Shown here piece by piece: positions 62,121 through 64,000 of a DNA stretch of 64,000 nt; positions within the stretch are counted from its first letter, which is position 1, and each line of letters opens with the position of its first letter. A model generated the notes under the pieces. That model was given only the letters and a program-made list of their open reading frames with translations, was not told the origin of the DNA and did not search any database. The DNA is from Synergistaceae bacterium. Lineage in GTDB: Bacteria; Synergistota; Synergistia; Synergistales; Aminobacteriaceae. The stretch lies in NCBI GenBank assembly GCA_017451025.1, contig JAFSSM010000051.1, forward strand, positions 1 through 64,000. Reading direction: 5' to 3'. The position numbers and the translations under genes are program-made.

Positions 62121-62350
62121 TCAGGCCTCGTAATTCATGGCGTAGAACTCTTCGCGCGTCATCTTGTCCCGGAAGAATGCCTCGTACATCGCATTAACAT
62201 TGCAGACCACAGGCCTAGAGCCGTAAATTGTACACAGGTTCTCTTCGCGGTCAAGTATATGCAGGCTCCCATTCCGTCGTCGAACGCCTCGAGCATAGTT
62301 ATTCCCCTGATGTGCCGGCAGCATATACCGCAGCAGTCGCACTTGAACAT
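62121..62350 (-). pseudogene. YkgJ-type cysteine-cluster (zinc/iron-chelating) protein, frameshifted
   Basis: ATG at 62350 behind GGAGGG. First half reads FKCDCCGICCRHIRGITMLE and GMGACIYL, the Cys-rich start of the YkgJ/CxxCxxCC family. At about 62250-62256 the frame must change by one missing base; then DREENLCTIYGSRPVVCNVN, YEAFFRDKMTREEFYAMNYE completes the family pattern and stops at 62121. As written neither half is complete. Function of the family is poorly known (metal-cluster binding). The break is not at a homopolymer. Confidence 0.65.
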
Positions 62351-62372
62351 CCCCTGATAATCCCTCCGTGTA

Positions 62373-62381
62373 TGATATAAT
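62373..62381 (+). promoter_or_regulatory. Extended -10 promoter before the HNH-like gene
   Basis: TGATATAAT, 38 bases before ATG 62419, with GAGGTG ribosome site at 62406-62411. Confidence 0.6.
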
Positions 62382-62418
62382 CTCGGCATCCCAATAATAC
62401 ACTAGATGAGGTGATAAC

Positions 62419-63818
62419 ATGTCAGCCGCAAGAAGGAGCTTGACAGAATACGTTGATGCTGATAAAGGGGGGGGCATGATGACGAGTCTTCTCCGCTGAC
62501 CGCCGCAGAACTCGCCGCGACACAGTCAGCAGGAATTTCCGCAGACATAGCCGCAAAGGCTTACGCGCCTCCATCGGAATACAGCCGGGCAATGTACGAG
62601 GACAAAGCCGCAATGTCAGCCTTCAAGGCACGTGTATTCGAGGGCGTAAGAGTCATAGATCCAGCAACAGGACTCGAGCTTGTCGCCACACAGGCCGAAG
62701 CAAAAGCACGATGGGGTGATGACTTGGCAAAACACTGCATGGAAACAGACCATGTTATCCCGGCAAAAGAAGTACACAGACAGCTCCAAGACAGACCTTT
62801 CCTTACAGACCAAGACCGCCTGGAACTCGCTAATGATTAGTCAAACTTTCAGGGGCTCTCAAAACAAGTCAACGCCTCCAAAAGAGACCAGAGCAACACA
62901 GACTTCGTAAACAATCCCAACAGGAAACCAACGATTACACGCAGAGGAGCAAAGAACCTCACACGACAGCAGGAAGCCTCACAGTCAGCATTAGACTCCC
63001 GCGTTCTGGGCAGGCAAGTACGCAACGCTGCTCACACTTTCCACAGTGCAGGGACTAAGGCAGCACAATACGAAGGAATCGCCTCGCTCACAGCGTCAGG
63101 CATCAAGGGTGAGAAGTCCGCAGGAGATGCATTAGCCGATACGGTCATAAACACCGGCAAGGGAGTAGCAGCAAGCTACGTAATGGGAGGAGGACTCACA
63201 ACACTTGCGGAAACCTTCTCGCATTCGAAGTCGACAATCATTAAAGCGTTCATAGAATCCAACGTGGCCGGATCAATCATCACAGGCATCATGACCTTCG
63301 GCGGTGCGCTCAAACGTTTTGCCGCAGGAGAGACCAACGTCGGCGAATTTCTGAACGAGATCGGCGAAAAGGGAATGAACTTCGGAGTGATGAGCTACAG
63401 TTTCGCTGTGGGGCAGACACTTATACCCATTCCCGTAATAGGCGGAATTATCGGCTCGCTCGTGGGAAGCGCACTGACCAGCGGACTCATCTCGAGCATC
63501 GCGGAGGCACTGCACAAAAGTGAGCTTGAGCATCAGGAGAGATTGAGGCTTATGGCTGAGTACGAGGAGGCAAAGCGTCAGGAACGAACCTTCAGGGCGG
63601 AGCTTGAGGAGTATCTGCGTGAGTGGTTCAGGGGTTACCGGGAATGCTTCACTTCGGCGTTGTCGGGAATGCAGGAGGCTTTTGCGTCGGGTGATGCTGA
63701 CGGAGTAATCGCCGGCGGAGCAAATGCCATCACCCGGAAACTTGGCGGAAATGTTCAGTTTGAGACAGTCGCGGAATACAGGCAGCTTTTGGCCAGCGGT
63801 GCCGCGTTTTCATGGTGA
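62419..63818 (+). CDS. HNH-endonuclease-like protein with membrane domain; out of frame at poly-G and with in-frame TAG
   Basis: ATG 62419 (MSAARRSLTEYVDADK) runs into a G8 tract and would stop soon after. One extra G joins it to GGGHDDESSPLTAAEL... and on through YEDKAAMSAFKARVFEGVRV to an HNH-like centre: KHCMETDHVIPAKEVHRQ (D-H-x-x-P) and LTDQDRLELAND. There a TAG (62838-62840) interrupts, after which the same frame continues SNFQGLSKQVNASKRDQSN (HNH-type N...N-x-x-K end), a Gly-rich hydrophobic domain (about 63180-63520: MGGGLTTLAE; IPIPVIGGIIGSLVGSAL) and a coiled-coil tail (HQERLRLMAEYEEAKRQE) to 63818. Overall about 466 residues. Possibly a DNA-targeting or membrane-acting defence or antagonism factor; function unproven. 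Confidence 0.65.
62467..62474. repeat. G8 tract inside HNH-like gene
   Basis: Eight G at codons 17-19; nine would restore the frame. Confidence 0.85.
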
Positions 63819-63833
63819 AAAGGAGGAATAATT

Positions 63834-64000
63834 ATGCCGCTGCCGTTTTTAGCGTGGGCAGCAATCGCCGCAGTCGGAGGAATGGGTGCAGTAGGTCATG
63901 CGGTCGCGAGAGAGGATCAGGAAGAGGCCGAAAGGATAGCCAGACGTGCGAAAAGGACTTACGAGGACGCGAAGAGTTCGCTTATGTCTGCGGCCAAGAA
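63834..64000 (+). CDS. Membrane-anchored coiled-coil protein, N-terminal part (runs off window)
   Basis: ATG 63834 behind AAAGGAGGA. Begins MPLPFLAWAAIAAVGGMGAV (one hydrophobic Gly/Ala-rich helix) then charged helix GHAVAREDQEEAERIARRAK and RTYEDAKSSLMSAAK, cut by the window end. It follows the HNH-like gene by 15 bases and has the same helix-plus-coiled-coil style as 30457-30903, so the two gene sets could be of similar type. No function can be named. Confidence 0.6.
   Translation, partial: MPLPFLAWAAIAAVGGMGAVGHAVAREDQEEAERIARRAKRTYEDAKSSLMSAAK

Noticed and set aside
62838-62840. Recoding of TAG as pyrrolysine or another amino acid
   Set aside because: TAG ends many ordinary genes here and no pyl genes are seen; a simple nonsense change or error is more likely.
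1-64000. CRISPR arrays, rRNA genes, prophage or integrative element
   Set aside because: No regularly spaced direct repeats, rRNA segments, integrase or phage structural genes were seen on either strand.

Overview
The window looks like chromosomal DNA of an anaerobic, flagellated, diderm bacterium of the phylum Synergistota (Synergistaceae-like). The clearest pointers are a Synergist-type C-terminal sorting signal (glycine-rich GGGCDSGCG patch before a short hydrophobic stretch) on a large leucine-rich-repeat surface protein, an LpxL-type lipid A acyltransferase (outer membrane), a flagellin behind a sigma-28 promoter, a NAD(P)-linked [FeFe]-hydrogenase module (anaerobe), and a DUF3798-type substrate-binding protein with its ABC transporter. 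ATG, GTG and TTG starts are all used, and genes are packed with 4-base ATGA-type overlaps. No rRNA, CRISPR array, integrase or intact transposase was seen; two tRNA genes (Val-GAC, Cys-GCA), both with encoded CCA, are present.

Layout. 1-10031, minus strand: a run of housekeeping genes reading tyrS, an LPS glycosyltransferase-like gene, lpxL-like, queD, folE2, an HlyD-like membrane protein and yggS; then a relic of an IS200/IS605 TnpB-type element that carries a good promoter; then sepF, divIVA, recG, recX and the start of a secreted protein. 10345-19930, plus strand: lytic transglycosylase, tilS, a zinc-hook coiled-coil protein without ATPase heads, a GNAT acetyltransferase and an internalin-J-like LRR protein. 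19988-26382: NhaC antiporter, a GT11 glycosyltransferase, a MATE pump, an FkbM methyltransferase and a Gfo/Idh oxidoreductase. 26483-29042: a frameshifted small cysteine protein, an NCS2 nucleobase permease and a DJ-1 family protein. 29091-35904, minus strand: two unrecognised genes behind an unusual promoter, a deoxyhypusine-synthase-like protein, and the hydrogenase HydA with a NuoF-tail/GltD-like fusion partner. 36094-46361: tRNA-Val, flagellin, GAPDH, a CsgG-like/TPR protein, an AI-2E family permease, tRNA-Cys, a GarR-type reductase with a DUF1537 kinase, and a CCA-enzyme-like protein that lacks its catalytic motifs. 46354-54296: mnmE, a deacetylase/FAD oxidoreductase fusion on the opposite strand, ilvBN, a thioredoxin and an extended thioredoxin reductase. 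54404-61030: the DUF3798 ABC transporter operon ending in an Rpn-type nuclease-like gene. 61062-64000: LysR regulator, a frameshifted YkgJ-type cysteine-cluster gene, and an HNH-like/membrane protein followed by a partial membrane protein.

The main discovery candidate is a set of five long poly-G/poly-C tracts (15, 12, 14, 13 and 8 bases) at the loci most likely to face the environment: just after the signal peptide of a secreted protein, inside the GT11 glycosyltransferase, inside the FkbM methyltransferase, inside the -35/-10 spacer of the promoter of an unknown two-gene unit, and inside the HNH-like membrane protein. In three coding loci the tract sits exactly where the reading frame breaks, and a one-base change joins two halves that together make a complete family member. 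This is what slipped-strand contingency (phase-variable) loci look like. Homopolymer-length errors in the assembly are the main alternative and are noted throughout; two other frameshifts (26483-26826 and 62121-62350) are not at long homopolymers and warn that either decay or sequence error is present.
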